Shown here one piece after another: positions 1-9,259 of a DNA stretch of 64,000 nucleotides; position 1 is the first letter of the stretch, and the number at the start of each line of letters is the position of its first letter. The stretch spans positions 1 to 64,000 of the forward strand of contig JADGEC010000004.1 of the NCBI GenBank assembly GCA_016744575.1, written 5' to 3'. Both the position numbers and the translations under genes were made by a program. Below the pieces are notes generated by a model. It saw only the letters and a program-made list of their open reading frames with translations, was not told the origin of the DNA and made no database searches. The stretch is from Sulfurimonadaceae bacterium (GTDB lineage: Bacteria; Campylobacterota; Campylobacteria; Campylobacterales; Sulfurimonadaceae).

Positions 1-114
1 TACAATTGTTTATAATGTATTATATATATAATTAATTGCGTATTCTATATATTATTCTTCTATATATACACGATATAGTGTTTATCTTAAGTTGCTTTTG
101 TGTATATTTACCAA

Positions 115-360
115 ATGAAACTGAACGATCTTTTCAACATCCTCCATAACGCAGTCGAAGCGGAACAAAACGGTAAAAAGATCTCTCAAAAAGAGATGGC
201 TGGTAGCTTAGGAATCTCTATGCGGACCTATCAGGACTGGAGACTTGGCAATGCCAAACCTCAGGCCGCACGGGCTGTCATCGAGATGCTTGGGAAGTTG
301 GATGATGAGGACATTATCAGGGTGGTGAGAAAAATCAATCGATTGGGGAGTGATAGATGA
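115..360 (+). CDS. small helix-turn-helix (XRE-like) DNA-binding protein
   Basis: An 81-residue protein. The segment around residues 23-42 (KISQKEMAGSLGISMRTYQ) has the pattern of an XRE/Cro-type helix-turn-helix, followed by WRLG and a helical tail. It is therefore probably a small transcriptional regulator. I chose the ATG at 115; a GTG at 100 is in frame but adds residues that do not belong to the fold. Neither has a clear Shine-Dalgarno sequence. The stop overlaps the start of the next gene (ATGA), so the two form a translationally coupled pair. The targets are unknown. Confidence 0.7.
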   Translation: MKLNDLFNILHNAVEAEQNGKKISQKEMAGSLGISMRTYQDWRLGNAKPQAARAVIEMLGKLDDEDIIRVVRKINRLGSDR

Positions 361-611
361 GCAGCTTGACAGAGCAGGAACGTTTGGGACTCGACGACGT
401 ATTTTTATCTATATCTTCTGGCCGTCATAAGCAGAAAAAATGGTCAGATATAAAAAGCTATCTACAAGACATGATAGGACAGACAAAGGTTGGGAAAAAA
501 ATGTTTCAACCCGTTAAAATCCTATTTCACGTACAAAAACGCATAAAATCATCAGATTTACTGCAAAAACTTTCTAGAAAACGTAAAAAGAAGAGAGAAT
601 TAAGGAAATAG
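357..611 (+). CDS. small basic hypothetical protein coupled to the HTH gene
   Basis: An 84-residue protein that I do not recognise. The N-terminal half is mixed (MSSLTEQERLGLDDVFLSI) and the C-terminal 30 residues are very rich in Lys and Arg, ending KRKKKRELRK, which suggests nucleic-acid or membrane-surface contact. Its ATG overlaps the stop of the upstream HTH gene by 4 bp, so it is probably co-expressed with that regulator. No catalytic motif is visible. The coupling is the main support for it being real. Confidence 0.55.
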   Translation: MSSLTEQERLGLDDVFLSISSGRHKQKKWSDIKSYLQDMIGQTKVGKKMFQPVKILFHVQKRIKSSDLLQKLSRKRKKKRELRK

Positions 612-704
612 TGTATACAGTATCCTTATATGGTTTACTTTACCCCCGCAAACCGCTTAATATAGGGGCTAAGTGATCAAATAACTTCATGCAAGGGTTA
701 AGGA

Positions 705-989
705 ATGAACAAAGCAGAATTCGTCGAGTTAGTACAAAAAAACGGTGACTACAAAACAAAATCTGAAGCTGAGACAGCTATCAAAGCATTTTCAGATGCG
801 ATAACAGAGGCACTGGTTTCTCGAGAAGATGTGACACTGGTAGGTTTCGGAAGTTTTGCGGCAACACTACAAAAAGGTAAAAGTGGTACAGTCCCAGGTA
901 CAGACAAGACTTATACTACACAAGATAAGATGGTACCTAAGTTCAAAGCTGGTAAAAGTCTTAAAGACTCTGTCGCTTCAGGCAAGTAG
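705..989 (+). CDS. hup: DNA-binding protein HU
   Basis: A 94-residue histone-like protein of the HU/IHF family. The N-terminus (MNKAEFVELVQKNGDYKTKSE) and the core VTLVGFGSFAA are diagnostic, and the arm and C-terminal helix are present. HU bends and compacts DNA and assists replication and transcription. The usual arm motif is slightly divergent (GKSGTVPGTDKTY in place of GRNPQTG), which is common in Campylobacterota. A good Shine-Dalgarno (AAGGA) lies just before the ATG. The gene is followed at once by a strong hairpin, so it is probably monocistronic. Confidence 0.93.
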   Translation: MNKAEFVELVQKNGDYKTKSEAETAIKAFSDAITEALVSREDVTLVGFGSFAATLQKGKSGTVPGTDKTYTTQDKMVPKFKAGKSLKDSVASGK

Positions 990-1014
990 ATCGTTGCGTT
1001 CTTTCGCAGCGATC
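989..1014 (+). terminator. hairpin after hup, terminator-like
   Basis: GATCGTTGCG (989-998) pairs with CGCAGCGATC (1005-1014) around a 6-nt loop, with one G-T wobble. It begins within the hup stop codon. No clear U-tract follows (CTCCCCTCCTCTT), so termination is inferred from position. Confidence 0.55.
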
Positions 1015-1175
1015 CTCCCCTCCTCTTAACAATATCCATATATATCTATCACTTAAGTCATCGACTTTCATAAGCCCACTACTGTTCTTACGAGTATCAG
1101 AAGATCTAGCCTTAAAGATATACCCTTCTATTCTCACTGACTATCTCTCTTTGCAAAGCATCAGCACGATCAAAC

Positions 1176-1181
1176 TACAAT
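1176..1181 (+). promoter_or_regulatory. possible -10 box for msrB
   Basis: TACAAT lies 19 nt before the ATG at 1201, in a stretch with no other gene. No -35 box is recognisable. The rest of the gap (1015-1200) shows nothing I can name. Confidence 0.35.
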
Positions 1182-1200
1182 CCAGACTAAAACTACCCTA

Positions 1201-1611
1201 ATGGATGGACTTATGCAAAAAATAGTAAAAAAGACTCAAGAGTGGCGAGAGCAGCTATCCCCAGAAGCCTTTGACGTATGTCGTATGCACGGGACAGAGG
1301 CACCCTTCACCGGTCAATACAACTCTCACAAAGAGAAAGGGACCTACAATTGTGTCTGCTGCGATGCAGCATTGTTCAAGTCCACTACCAAATTTGACTC
1401 TGGTACCGGCTGGCCAAGTTATTTTCAACCATATGATGATGAGGCTATCACAGAGATAAGGGATGAAGGGTTTGGGATGGTCCGTGTCGAAGTACGCTGT
1501 GCGAAGTGTGATTCCCATCTGGGACATGTCTTTAACGACGGTCCGGCACCTACCGGACTACGCTACTGCATCAACTCGCTCAGCCTGAGCTTTACACCAG
1601 AGAAGGATTAG
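1201..1611 (+). CDS. msrB: peptide-methionine (R)-S-oxide reductase MsrB
   Basis: A 136-residue protein covering a full MsrB domain. It reduces the R-epimer of methionine sulfoxide in proteins, using thioredoxin. The two zinc CxxC pairs are visible (NCVCCDAAL and [11 protein letters not shown]), as are the SGTGWPS motif and the catalytic cysteine in [13 protein letters not shown]. The start may be the ATG at 1201 or that at 1213; neither has a convincing Shine-Dalgarno. There is no signal peptide, so it is cytoplasmic. Its stop codon overlaps the stop of the convergent outer-membrane-protein gene. Confidence 0.95.
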   Translation: MDGLMQKIVKKTQEWREQLSPEAFDVCRMHGTEAPFTGQYNSHKEKGTYNCVCCDAALFKSTTKFDSGTGWPSYFQPYDDEAITEIRDEGFGMVRVEVRCAKCDSHLGHVFNDGPAPTGLRYCINSLSLSFTPEKD

Positions 1612-2123
1612 AACTTTAGTTCGATCCCGGCAGTGTAATTAGTGATATACTCACCTAAGATGGTGTAGTCCACATAAGCGTTCAACTGTTCGTTCAATGC
1701 ATAGACACCGGCTATTCCCAGTGAAAAGCCAAAATCTCTGGAGTTAACACTCTCGCTGTCACCAAGGTTAGGTAAGATGATACCTGCCCGCGGTCGTACC
1801 GTGAACGGTGAGTCAGGGATCGTGATATCGTAAGTGACATAACCCGCAAGCGTCAAGATACTAACACCATGTCCAGCTCCATCTTCTGGATCACTCAGTG
1901 ACTTTGTCAACTCCACTTCGGCACCGAGTCCTTCGAACAACTGAGGCAATGCCATACCACCTTTAAGTACGAGACCGACTCCATACTCATCTGCATGTTT
2001 AGGTACCGCCTCAATAGCAAGTCCTACACCTACATAAGCTCCGGAAAGCCCATTGTCACTATCTGCCGAAGCGAGTGCTGAAGTCAGAAGAAGTGTACTT
2101 AAGGCTGCAACCATTTTTTTCAT
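1608..2123 (-). CDS. small outer-membrane beta-barrel protein
   Basis: A 171-residue protein with a classical signal peptide ([20 protein letters not shown]), alternating amphipathic strands and a C-terminal Phe (GIELKF), the usual Bam recognition signature. It looks like an 8-strand OmpW/OmpA-barrel-type porin-like protein, but the exact family is not clear. I chose the ATG at 2123 because AAAGGAT lies just upstream; the longer frame to 2177 only adds promoter sequence. It is divergent from the cyclophilin gene and shares a symmetric promoter region with it. Confidence 0.75.
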   Translation of the reverse strand: MKKMVAALSTLLLTSALASADSDNGLSGAYVGVGLAIEAVPKHADEYGVGLVLKGGMALPQLFEGLGAEVELTKSLSDPEDGAGHGVSILTLAGYVTYDITIPDSPFTVRPRAGIILPNLGDSESVNSRDFGFSLGIAGVYALNEQLNAYVDYTILGEYITNYTAGIELKF

Positions 2124-2142
2124 AAAAGATCCTTTTTTGTGG

Positions 2143-2170
2143 GGATTATATCTAAAGAGTGCTATAATCC
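2143..2170. promoter_or_regulatory. symmetric divergent promoter, two -10 boxes in an inverted repeat
   Basis: GGATTATA (2143-2150) and TATAATCC (2163-2170) form a perfect 8-bp inverted repeat with a 12-bp centre. The right arm is a TATAAT box for the cyclophilin gene; the left arm is a TATAAT box on the minus strand for the outer-membrane-protein gene. Confidence 0.6.
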
Positions 2171-2189
2171 CTTCCAAAAAAAGGTCCCT

Positions 2190-2735
2190 ATGAAATACCT
2201 GTTACTTACCCTGTTACTACTCTTCTCTACATCTGCTATGGCTTCTCAAAGCAATACCCATCCTGTCGTGACCCTTGAGACTACACAAGGTACTATAGAG
2301 ATCGAGCTTTATGAGGATATCGCTCCGATGGCTGTGGAGAACTTCATGACACACGTTAAGAACGGCTACTACAACGGTATCGCATTTCACCGTATCATCA
2401 AAGACTTTATGATCCAAGGTGGAGACCCTTCTGAGACTGGACGAGGTGGTGAGTCCATCTGGAAAAAACCATTTAAAGATGAGTTCAAACCAAATGTCGT
2501 CTTCGACAAGGTCGGGATCCTTGCTATGGCTAATGCCGGTCCTATGACAAACGGCAGCCAGTTCTTCATCACTACAGCAAAGACTCCGTGGCTCAATGGA
2601 AACCATACTATCTTTGGACAGGTCACTAAAGGTATGGATACCGTCAATAAACTCAACCTAGTCCCTACAAGTGGACGCAGTGGCGGTGACCGTCCCGCTC
2701 AGCGTCAGGAGATAATCAAGGCATCTATCAAATAA
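2190..2735 (+). CDS. periplasmic cyclophilin-type peptidyl-prolyl isomerase
   Basis: A 181-residue protein with a signal peptide (MKYLLLTLLLLFSTSAMA) and a complete cyclophilin domain. It catalyses cis-trans isomerisation of X-Pro bonds, here in the periplasm. Family hallmarks include AFHRIIKDFMIQGGDP, the NGSQFFITT block and the HTIFGQV segment. The start at 2190 is chosen because AAGG lies 5 nt upstream and it begins the signal peptide. A TATAAT box sits at 2163. It probably helps fold exported proteins such as outer-membrane proteins, which is an inference from location. Confidence 0.93.
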   Translation: MKYLLLTLLLLFSTSAMASQSNTHPVVTLETTQGTIEIELYEDIAPMAVENFMTHVKNGYYNGIAFHRIIKDFMIQGGDPSETGRGGESIWKKPFKDEFKPNVVFDKVGILAMANAGPMTNGSQFFITTAKTPWLNGNHTIFGQVTKGMDTVNKLNLVPTSGRSGGDRPAQRQEIIKASIK

Positions 2736-2759
2736 GTAGCCCTGCATCACTTACTGCTT

Positions 2760-2783
2760 GATCTCAGGTCTCGACCTGAGATC
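2760..2783 (+). terminator. perfect palindromic hairpin after the cyclophilin gene
   Basis: ATCTCAGGTC (2761-2770) and GACCTGAGAT (2773-2782) form a perfect stem, extended by one G-C pair, with only two unpaired centre bases. It lies 25 nt past the stop. There is no U-tract, so it could equally be a DNA operator site. Confidence 0.5.
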
Positions 2784-2839
2784 CATATCAATCTCTATCA
2801 CTGCTTCAAAAACATCTTTCATCTGATCATTTATTCGTC

Positions 2840-2845
2840 TATAAT
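2840..2845 (+). promoter_or_regulatory. -10 box for the Sel1 gene
   Basis: TATAAT 28 nt before the ATG, followed by the Shine-Dalgarno AGGAG at 2862-2866. Confidence 0.55.
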
Positions 2846-2872
2846 ACGGCCTCAAATATCTAGGAGTATACT

Positions 2873-3343
2873 ATGGCAATAGACTTTTATAACGCAGGTA
2901 TGAACGCCTATCAGGCAGGTGACTATACTAAGGCCTATGAGTGGCTTTTGCAGTGTGAGGATGAGGGACACTGTGCCTATGCACTCGGTGTCATGTTCTA
3001 TAATGGTCAGGGTGTCACACGCAGTTATAAGACCTCGACGACCTATTATGCTAAAGCAGCAGAAGCCGGTATCTTACCAGCTCAGGTAAGTGCAGGTTTC
3101 GCCTATGCAAACGCAATGGGTGTTCCCGAAGACTTTGATAAAGCGGCAGACTACCTAAAGATGGCTGTTGCACAGGATGATGAAGCAGCCAAGATAACCC
3201 TGGCCGAGATCTACGCAAAAGGTGAAGCCGGAGGTGACCGTAAAGATGCAGCCAGACTACTTCGCGAAGTCCTGGCAGTCAGTATGCCTGAAGAAGCAAC
3301 GGATATCTACAACCGTTACGAGTTATATAAAGTCAAACTGTAA
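2873..3343 (+). CDS. Sel1-like (SLR) repeat protein
   Basis: A 156-residue protein made of Sel1-like tetratricopeptide-type repeats; A.G.MFYNGQGV and A.GFAYANAMGVPED are typical repeat cores. Such repeats form an alpha-solenoid for protein-protein contacts. There is no signal peptide, so it is probably cytoplasmic. It has its own TATAAT promoter and strong Shine-Dalgarno, and ends against the convergent phosphate transporter gene. The partner is unknown. Confidence 0.8.
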   Translation: MAIDFYNAGMNAYQAGDYTKAYEWLLQCEDEGHCAYALGVMFYNGQGVTRSYKTSTTYYAKAAEAGILPAQVSAGFAYANAMGVPEDFDKAADYLKMAVAQDDEAAKITLAEIYAKGEAGGDRKDAARLLREVLAVSMPEEATDIYNRYELYKVKL

Positions 3344-3350
3344 CTGATAA

Positions 3351-3374
3351 CGAGAGCAAGAGAATCTTGCTTCG
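3351..3374. terminator. hairpin between convergent genes
   Basis: CGAGAGCAAG (3351-3360) pairs with CTTGCTTCG (3366-3374) with one bulged G and a 5-nt loop. It lies in the 33-nt gap between two convergent stops, so it may serve both strands. Confidence 0.5.
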
Positions 3375-3376
3375 AC

Positions 3377-5023
3377 CTATACCATCAGTCCCCGTATCAT
3401 AAAAAAGATGACGGCGGAGAGGGTCGCTGCTGCCGGAACAGTGATGAGCCATGCTGCGGCGATCTTTTTAACGGCATCACGTTTGACATACTTTACGTTC
3501 TCAGATTTCTTAAGCTGTTTCTTGTCTACTTTGAGTTGCTCTTCCTCTTCATCGATAATACGATAGAGTTCGACGATACGCTGATAGTCCGCTTTGCTTT
3601 TAGCCTCTTTTGCTTCAAGTGCAGTGCGTTCAGAATTAAGGGCTTTTACTGTCCTTTTATCCTCTTCAAGATCAAGCATCTCTTTTCGGATCACCTCTTC
3701 TTCTTTGGTAGTCGCCAGATACTCCCGTAAGAAACCTACTCCGAAGACACCACCGACTGCGATATGTGTCGAACTGACCGGAAGACCAAGCTGACTGGCG
3801 ATGATGACCGTGATCGCAGCTGCCATCGCTACGGAGAACGCCCGCATCTGGTCAAGTTCTGTGATCTCGGTACCCACAGTCTTGATAAGTTTGGGACCAT
3901 ACAGAGCCAGACCGATAGAGATACCGATAGCACCTACTGCCATGACCCAGATAGGGATACCCGCTTTAGCCGAGACACTACCGGTCATGACTGCATCACT
4001 GATAGCAGCCAAAGGCCCGATAGCGTTCGCTACATCGTTCGCACCATGCGCAAAACTAAGTAGTGCAGCAGCAAAGATAAGTGGAATGGTAAAGAGCAGG
4101 TTTACCCCGCCTCGGCTATTTTCCATCGTGCTGCCTCTGGAGGCGACACGCTTCTTGACAATAAAAAAGACTGCGATGGCTACGATAAGACCAAAAGACG
4201 CTGCTACTTCAAAGCTCGGCTTCTTTGTCACAGGAAGGGTAAAAAACATCACCTCATTAAAACCTGATACGATCGAAGGCCACATCTTCTTCAGACCTTT
4301 TAGCGTAAGATAGGTGATGAATGCCCATGACATGAGTGCGACGTAGAAAGGCACCCACTTCTGAGCAGCCTCGATCTTATCTTCCTTATAGACGATCGTC
4401 TTCTTGATGGCAAACAAAAAGCCGGCTGCGATCAATCCGCCAAGGACCGGAGAGATGACCCATGAAGCAGCGATCTTACCCATTGTCCCCCATGCGACGA
4501 TAGAGAAACCAGCCGCTGCGATACCTGCGCCCATGACACCACCGACAATAGAGTGTGTCGTCGAGACAGGAGCCTTGGCCATCGTCGCAAAGTTAAGCCA
4601 TAGTGCAGCAGAGAGAAGTGCGGCCATCATGGCCCAGATAAACGCATCGGTATCACCACCAAAAGCATCGATGTCGATGATGCCCTTTTTGATAGTAGAT
4701 ACCACTTCACCACCGGCGATAAACGCACCGCTTGCTTCAAAGATGGCTGCGATGACGATCGCTCCGCCTAGAGTCAATGCTTTCGAACCCACAGCCGGAC
4801 CAACATTATTGGCAACATCATTAGCACCGATGTTCATCGCCATATAAGCACCAAACAGCGCAGCTACCGCCAAGAACATATTGTTCGGGACTCCACCGCT
4901 TGTCATAAAACTATAACTTAAGACACCAACCATAAAAAACAGTGCAAAGCCCAGTTTCCAAAAATCGACACGACTTGTCTTTAAAGCTACTTTTTCCATC
5001 TTCTTGATAGTCTGAATTTCCAA
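3377..5023 (-). CDS. PiT-family inorganic phosphate transporter
   Basis: A roughly 548-residue membrane permease of the PiT/PHO4 family, which takes up inorganic phosphate (often with a metal ion) driven by H+ or Na+. The duplicated family signatures are present: GANDVANNVGPAVGSKAL in the N-terminal half and GANDVANAIGPLAAI in the C-terminal half. About ten hydrophobic segments are visible. A charged, coiled-coil-like insert of about 90 residues (EEVIRKEMLDLEEDK onward) precedes the last membrane segment. The start is taken as TTG 5023 because GGAG sits 6 nt upstream; GTG 5035 and ATG 4999 are alternatives. Confidence 0.9.
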   Translation of the reverse strand: MEIQTIKKMEKVALKTSRVDFWKLGFALFFMVGVLSYSFMTSGGVPNNMFLAVAALFGAYMAMNIGANDVANNVGPAVGSKALTLGGAIVIAAIFEASGAFIAGGEVVSTIKKGIIDIDAFGGDTDAFIWAMMAALLSAALWLNFATMAKAPVSTTHSIVGGVMGAGIAAAGFSIVAWGTMGKIAASWVISPVLGGLIAAGFLFAIKKTIVYKEDKIEAAQKWVPFYVALMSWAFITYLTLKGLKKMWPSIVSGFNEVMFFTLPVTKKPSFEVAASFGLIVAIAVFFIVKKRVASRGSTMENSRGGVNLLFTIPLIFAAALLSFAHGANDVANAIGPLAAISDAVMTGSVSAKAGIPIWVMAVGAIGISIGLALYGPKLIKTVGTEITELDQMRAFSVAMAAAITVIIASQLGLPVSSTHIAVGGVFGVGFLREYLATTKEEEVIRKEMLDLEEDKRTVKALNSERTALEAKEAKSKADYQRIVELYRIIDEEEEQLKVDKKQLKKSENVKYVKRDAVKKIAAAWLITVPAAATLSAVIFFMIRGLMV

Positions 5024-5035
5024 TCTTCTCTCCAC

Positions 5036-5353
5036 GTATATAGTAATCTGTAATGATTCTAGCCGTATAAATCTTAAAAAAACAAAGCAACAATCCTGTT
5101 AATATTGAAATTAGTCATAGCTTATTACTAATCTTTTTTTTAAGATATCTCAACTGTTACTATTTAGCGATTCCAATGATTCATAGCTGTTGTAAAAGAT
5201 CTATATGTTGTTAAAAAAAACTACATTATTGCTCTATCTACTCTACCTCTATCACAGACAACTCGCTACAGGTAAGAGGGGCCATCAATAGCAGTACACA
5301 CTATTTAATCTTCTTCTGTTATAATCACTTAACTATCAAGACCTAGGAAAACA
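5036..5353. other. AT-rich gap between the PiT gene and serS
   Basis: About 300 bases upstream of two divergent genes. It holds the likely PiT promoter, homopolymer A and T runs, an imperfect ATTAGT...ACTAAT pair (about 5110-5132) and, near the right end, the serS promoter. I see no ORF, RNA gene or recognisable operator. Confidence 0.4.
5320..5325 (+). promoter_or_regulatory. -10 box for serS
   Basis: TATAAT 28 nt before the serS ATG. The Shine-Dalgarno AGGA at 5345-5348 follows. Confidence 0.6.
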
Positions 5354-6598
5354 ATGATCGACCTCAAACTCCTGCAGACAGACTTCGAGACTATCAGCAA
5401 AAAACTACAACGCAAGAATGTCCCTGTCGTGACCATAGAGTCACTTCAGAGCAAGAACGAACTGCTCAAAAAAGCAAGATCAGCCTTTGAAGAAGCTCAG
5501 GCAACACAAAACGAGATGAGTAAGCTTTTCGGCACTTATAAGCGAGAAGGTAAGGATATCAGTGAGCTCAAAGCCAAAGTCGATGCTAATAAACTGAAGA
5601 TCAATAGACTTCAGCAAGAGCAGCGTGAGGCAGAGGAAGTGCTATCCTCACTAGTCATGGGTATCCCTAACATCCCTGATGATGATGTCCCTGATGGTAA
5701 GGATGAAGATGACAATGTCGAGATCAAAAAGGTCCTGACCCCTCCTGAGTTTACCTTCGTTCCAAAAGAGCACTGGGAGCTGGGAGAAGCAAATACGTGG
5801 ATCGACTTTGAACGCGGTGTCAAACTGGCAAAAAGCCGTTTCAGTGTCTCTTTCGGTATGGGTGCGAGGATGGAACGTGCACTGATCAACTTCATGCTTG
5901 ATTTCAACCGTGATCGCGGTTTTGTCGAAGTGAGCGTACCTGAACTAGTCAATCGTCGTGCTCTTGAAGGCACCGGGCAGCTTCCCAAGTTCGAAGATGA
6001 TCTTTTCAAGATAGAGGGAGAAGACCTATTCCTCATCCCGACCGCCGAAGTCCCACTGACTAATCTTTTTCAAGATGAGATATTGCCTGCTGAGGAGCTG
6101 CCTGTCAAGATGACTGGCTTTACCGCCTGTTTTCGAAAAGAAGCAGGTTCTGCGGGTCGTGATACCCGGGGAATGATCCGTCAACACCAGTTTTACAAAG
6201 TAGAGATGGTGACGATCGCCAAACCAGAGCAGAGTGATAAGATCTTTGATGAGATGGTCGCTTCCGCCTCAGATATGCTCACAGCTCTTGAACTTCCGCA
6301 TCGGCAAGTACGCCTCTGTACAGGAGATCTTGGTTTTAGTGCTTCCAAGACCATAGACCTTGAGGTGTGGCTTCCGGGACAAGACAGCTACCGAGAGATA
6401 AGTTCTATCTCCAATACCCGTGATTTTCAAGCCCGTCGTGCGAAGATCCGCTACAAAGAGGGCAAGAAGAACCGACTTGTCCATACCCTCAATGGCTCAT
6501 CCTTAGCAGTAGGACGGACACTCGTCGCTATCATGGAGAACTATCAAAACGAAGATGGAAGCATCACCATACCTGATGTACTGAAAAAATACCTCTGA
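5354..6598 (+). CDS. serS: seryl-tRNA synthetase
   Basis: A 414-residue class II aminoacyl-tRNA synthetase that charges tRNA-Ser (and tRNA-Sec) with serine. The N-terminal 100 residues form the long antiparallel coiled-coil arm that binds the tRNA. The catalytic core follows, with class II motif 2 ([20 protein letters not shown]) and motif 3 ([20 protein letters not shown]). The length is normal for the family. It has its own TATAAT promoter and AGGA Shine-Dalgarno, with the TPR gene 15 nt downstream. Confidence 0.97.
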   Translation: MIDLKLLQTDFETISKKLQRKNVPVVTIESLQSKNELLKKARSAFEEAQATQNEMSKLFGTYKREGKDISELKAKVDANKLKINRLQQEQREAEEVLSSLVMGIPNIPDDDVPDGKDEDDNVEIKKVLTPPEFTFVPKEHWELGEANTWIDFERGVKLAKSRFSVSFGMGARMERALINFMLDFNRDRGFVEVSVPELVNRRALEGTGQLPKFEDDLFKIEGEDLFLIPTAEVPLTNLFQDEILPAEELPVKMTGFTACFRKEAGSAGRDTRGMIRQHQFYKVEMVTIAKPEQSDKIFDEMVASASDMLTALELPHRQVRLCTGDLGFSASKTIDLEVWLPGQDSYREISSISNTRDFQARRAKIRYKEGKKNRLVHTLNGSSLAVGRTLVAIMENYQNEDGSITIPDVLKKYL

Positions 6599-6613
6599 CA
6601 AAGGCAGTGATGC

Positions 6614-8977
6614 GTGGCAGAAGAACAAGAAGAGATAATCATCATCGACGAGGCAGATGCTGCCGGAGTCGAACACCAGGAGACCGTTGAGAAGACTAAA
6701 GAGTCCCCTAACAATCTTAAGCTCATCCTTGGTGCAGCCATCGGGGTCCTTCTCGTACTACTTATTGTCATCATCGCGGTCTTAGCGCTAGAAGAAGATG
6801 AGAAGCCCGAAGCAGAGATGGACCTTCGCGAGCTTGGTACCAAACTACAAAAAAAGACGCAACCGCCTGTTGAGACAGGTAAAGTCGAAAAGATGATCGC
6901 CAAAGCCAATCGACTCTATAGCAGCGGTAATAAAAAAGAGGCACTTCGCTTATACGAACGTATCGCTCTCTATAGCAAAGCCATCTCACAATATAACCTC
7001 GGAGTCGCACAACTCAAAGAGGGTCAGTACGGCACGGCTCTGGAGACCTTCCGACTCGCCATCGAAAATGGAGAGAACCGTTGTGTCAGTGCCATCAATG
7101 CAGCAGTCTGCGCTCTACGACTTGCACAAGAAGATAGTTTTGACTACTACATCGATATGGCACAGGCCTATCTGCCCTATGAGAGTGACTCCAAACTATA
7201 CTCTTACTACTATGCCTTGATAAATTATTATAAAGGGAACTATCTAGAACTGCTTTCTGCCCTTGAACACCCTACTTCTGAAGCCTACCCAAGCAGCAAC
7301 AAATATATGACTGCCCGAGTCGAGAGTCTCTTTGGCAACTATTATGGTGCGATCAATGCTATGGAAGAGCCTTATGATGAGACAGATGCATTCGCATTGG
7401 GATTGCTATATGCCAATATCGGTGATCTTACCCTGGCAAAAAAGCACCTGCAAGATGCGATACTCTACAATCCTAAGCCACTTAAAGAGCAGCTTGCCCT
7501 GGCATATGTCAATCTAAAATCAGGCCAGCATGAAGATGGCGGAAAACTATTAGGCACCTTGACTGACATGTATGGTGAAGAGACCTATAAGCCCTATCCT
7601 GTCAGCGTCTTTCTTAGATCGTCTCTATTTGAACCAGAGAGCGCACAAAATAACTTTCGGAACACGATCACAAAAAAACGTATGGCAAACTACCAGAAAC
7701 TATTCTACTTTGCCCCTTACAAGATATTTAACGCCAGACAGACCATCAGCTACATACGTAAAGGGACTGCCAATATCTCTATCGATGATATCACTGCAGC
7801 AAAAGAGTACCTACACAAAAGCTCCCAGACCTCTGCAATAAACCAGGGGATAGCTCAGGCAATCAAAAAATCATTGACATTCAGACTTCGTGATGCCAAC
7901 ACTCAGCTCAAGTCTCTACTTGAGCTACATCCAAAACACTCCATCTTACAGTATGACCTGGCACTTACCTATGCGCAGATGGGAGATATGATAAATGCCC
8001 ACAAATACTTTCTACGTTCGTACCACCTTGATGCAAACAACTACCTCTCAGGTATATTCGCCTATATGACATCACAACTCTCAAACAAGCAAAATCCAAA
8101 GATGCTCTCCCTCCTCAAGGAGAACCTGGCTGAAGAGGATGATAGCGAACAATATGAACTCTACCGTACACTGATCGACCTTAGTGAGGACAACCTTATC
8201 GGTTCACTCGAATGGCTGGAGAAAGACTATAAAGAGCGTCCGCTCTACCTTATGATCGATCTGCTTATTGCGGTCAGACTCGATAAAGATGACATCGCAA
8301 AAAAAGCTGCTGAGAAGCTTACCTATCAGCTCCCTGGTGACATCCTTCCTCATCTGCTATATATCGAGACACATTTCACCGAACTCTCTAACAAGGCCTA
8401 TGCCAGTAGCATACTGAACTATATCAAAAAGCAGAAGTTCACCTATGATGATCTTTTCTTTGGACCTTTTATCACACGTTATCTCTATACACAGACAGCA
8501 TTGATCACCGGAAAACTCTATCCACTTCGTGTTCGATTAAAAGAGAAACTTCGAACGACTACAGAAAGTCCTCAGGACATCATGAGTGCTTTGGCACTGG
8601 CATCTATCTATGATGAGGCCTTTGAAGAGGCCTATACCTACTATAATCAGATCATAGATGACTATAAGATCCAAGACCCGCTTACACTCTTTTTGGGTGC
8701 AGTCGCGTCTACCGGTGCTTCACATCATGCCAATGCTATCGGTCTGCTAGAGCTCTCTAAGCTCAAAGACTCTGATTTCATGGAAAGTCGATATGCACTT
8801 GGACTGCTTTATCTTCAGGCGAAGAACAATAAGGGTGCTGCCATCCAATTTCAGTACATCGGTAACAGTGGTTTTGTCTCTGAATATTTCAATTTTATGA
8901 TCGATACCAATGAACTTCTCTTTGAGAAACAGTACCCACAGACAGATGATTTGGAAGAGGGATCTCAAGAAAATTGA
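6614..8977 (+). CDS. membrane-anchored TPR protein
   Basis: A 787-residue protein starting at GTG (AAGG lies about 9 nt upstream). The acidic N-terminal cytoplasmic stretch (EEQEEIIIIDEADAAG) is followed by one transmembrane helix at about residues 37-60 (LGAAIGVLLVLLIVIIAVLA). A large, probably periplasmic, solenoid of TPR units follows (for example ISQYNLGVAQLKEGQYGTAL and LQYDLALTYAQMGDMINAHK). It is likely an envelope scaffold. Similar proteins occur next to serS in related genomes as far as I recall, but no specific function can be assigned. The gene is followed by a long hairpin at 9012-9052. Confidence 0.8.
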   Translation: MAEEQEEIIIIDEADAAGVEHQETVEKTKESPNNLKLILGAAIGVLLVLLIVIIAVLALEEDEKPEAEMDLRELGTKLQKKTQPPVETGKVEKMIAKANRLYSSGNKKEALRLYERIALYSKAISQYNLGVAQLKEGQYGTALETFRLAIENGENRCVSAINAAVCALRLAQEDSFDYYIDMAQAYLPYESDSKLYSYYYALINYYKGNYLELLSALEHPTSEAYPSSNKYMTARVESLFGNYYGAINAMEEPYDETDAFALGLLYANIGDLTLAKKHLQDAILYNPKPLKEQLALAYVNLKSGQHEDGGKLLGTLTDMYGEETYKPYPVSVFLRSSLFEPESAQNNFRNTITKKRMANYQKLFYFAPYKIFNARQTISYIRKGTANISIDDITAAKEYLHKSSQTSAINQGIAQAIKKSLTFRLRDANTQLKSLLELHPKHSILQYDLALTYAQMGDMINAHKYFLRSYHLDANNYLSGIFAYMTSQLSNKQNPKMLSLLKENLAEEDDSEQYELYRTLIDLSEDNLIGSLEWLEKDYKERPLYLMIDLLIAVRLDKDDIAKKAAEKLTYQLPGDILPHLLYIETHFTELSNKAYASSILNYIKKQKFTYDDLFFGPFITRYLYTQTALITGKLYPLRVRLKEKLRTTTESPQDIMSALALASIYDEAFEEAYTYYNQIIDDYKIQDPLTLFLGAVASTGASHHANAIGLLELSKLKDSDFMESRYALGLLYLQAKNNKGAAIQFQYIGNSGFVSEYFNFMIDTNELLFEKQYPQTDDLEEGSQEN

Positions 8978-9011
8978 TACTCTACTGGCAAGATAAATAG
9001 TTTAGTAACGC

Positions 9012-9052
9012 ACTTTTATATCTTAAGCCTTTAAGACTTGAGATTTAAAAGT
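9012..9052 (+). terminator. long hairpin after the TPR gene
   Basis: 16 positions pair (9012-9027 with 9037-9052), with one mismatch, one G-T wobble and a 9-nt loop. It lies 35 nt downstream of the TPR gene stop and is AT-rich with no U-tract. Confidence 0.5.
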
Positions 9053-9236
9053 ACAAAACACATCTCCTCATAAAGCCCTCTGTTCTAAAAGACTATCTGA
9101 TGATGGCGCGAAGAGGATACCAATAGCTTTCAGACCAGATAGAGCATATGTCTATGCTCTCAACACACATAGTATGTAAGCTGCTAAGTATTATCCATCG
9201 AAAGCTATAAGGGATGTGTCATAAGGAGTGGAAAGT

Positions 9237-9259
9237 CAGTGACACCAAAGGTGCCACTG
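9237..9259 (-). terminator. hairpin downstream of the PSD-like gene
   Basis: CAGTGACACC (9237-9246) and GGTGCCACTG (9250-9259) pair 9 of 10 around AAA. It lies 33 nt beyond the minus-strand stop of the PSD-like gene. Confidence 0.5.

Noticed and set aside
2217..2656. Antisense ORFs across the cyclophilin gene
   Set aside because: They are mirror frames of a clear coding gene, with no ribosome-binding site or protein-like pattern.
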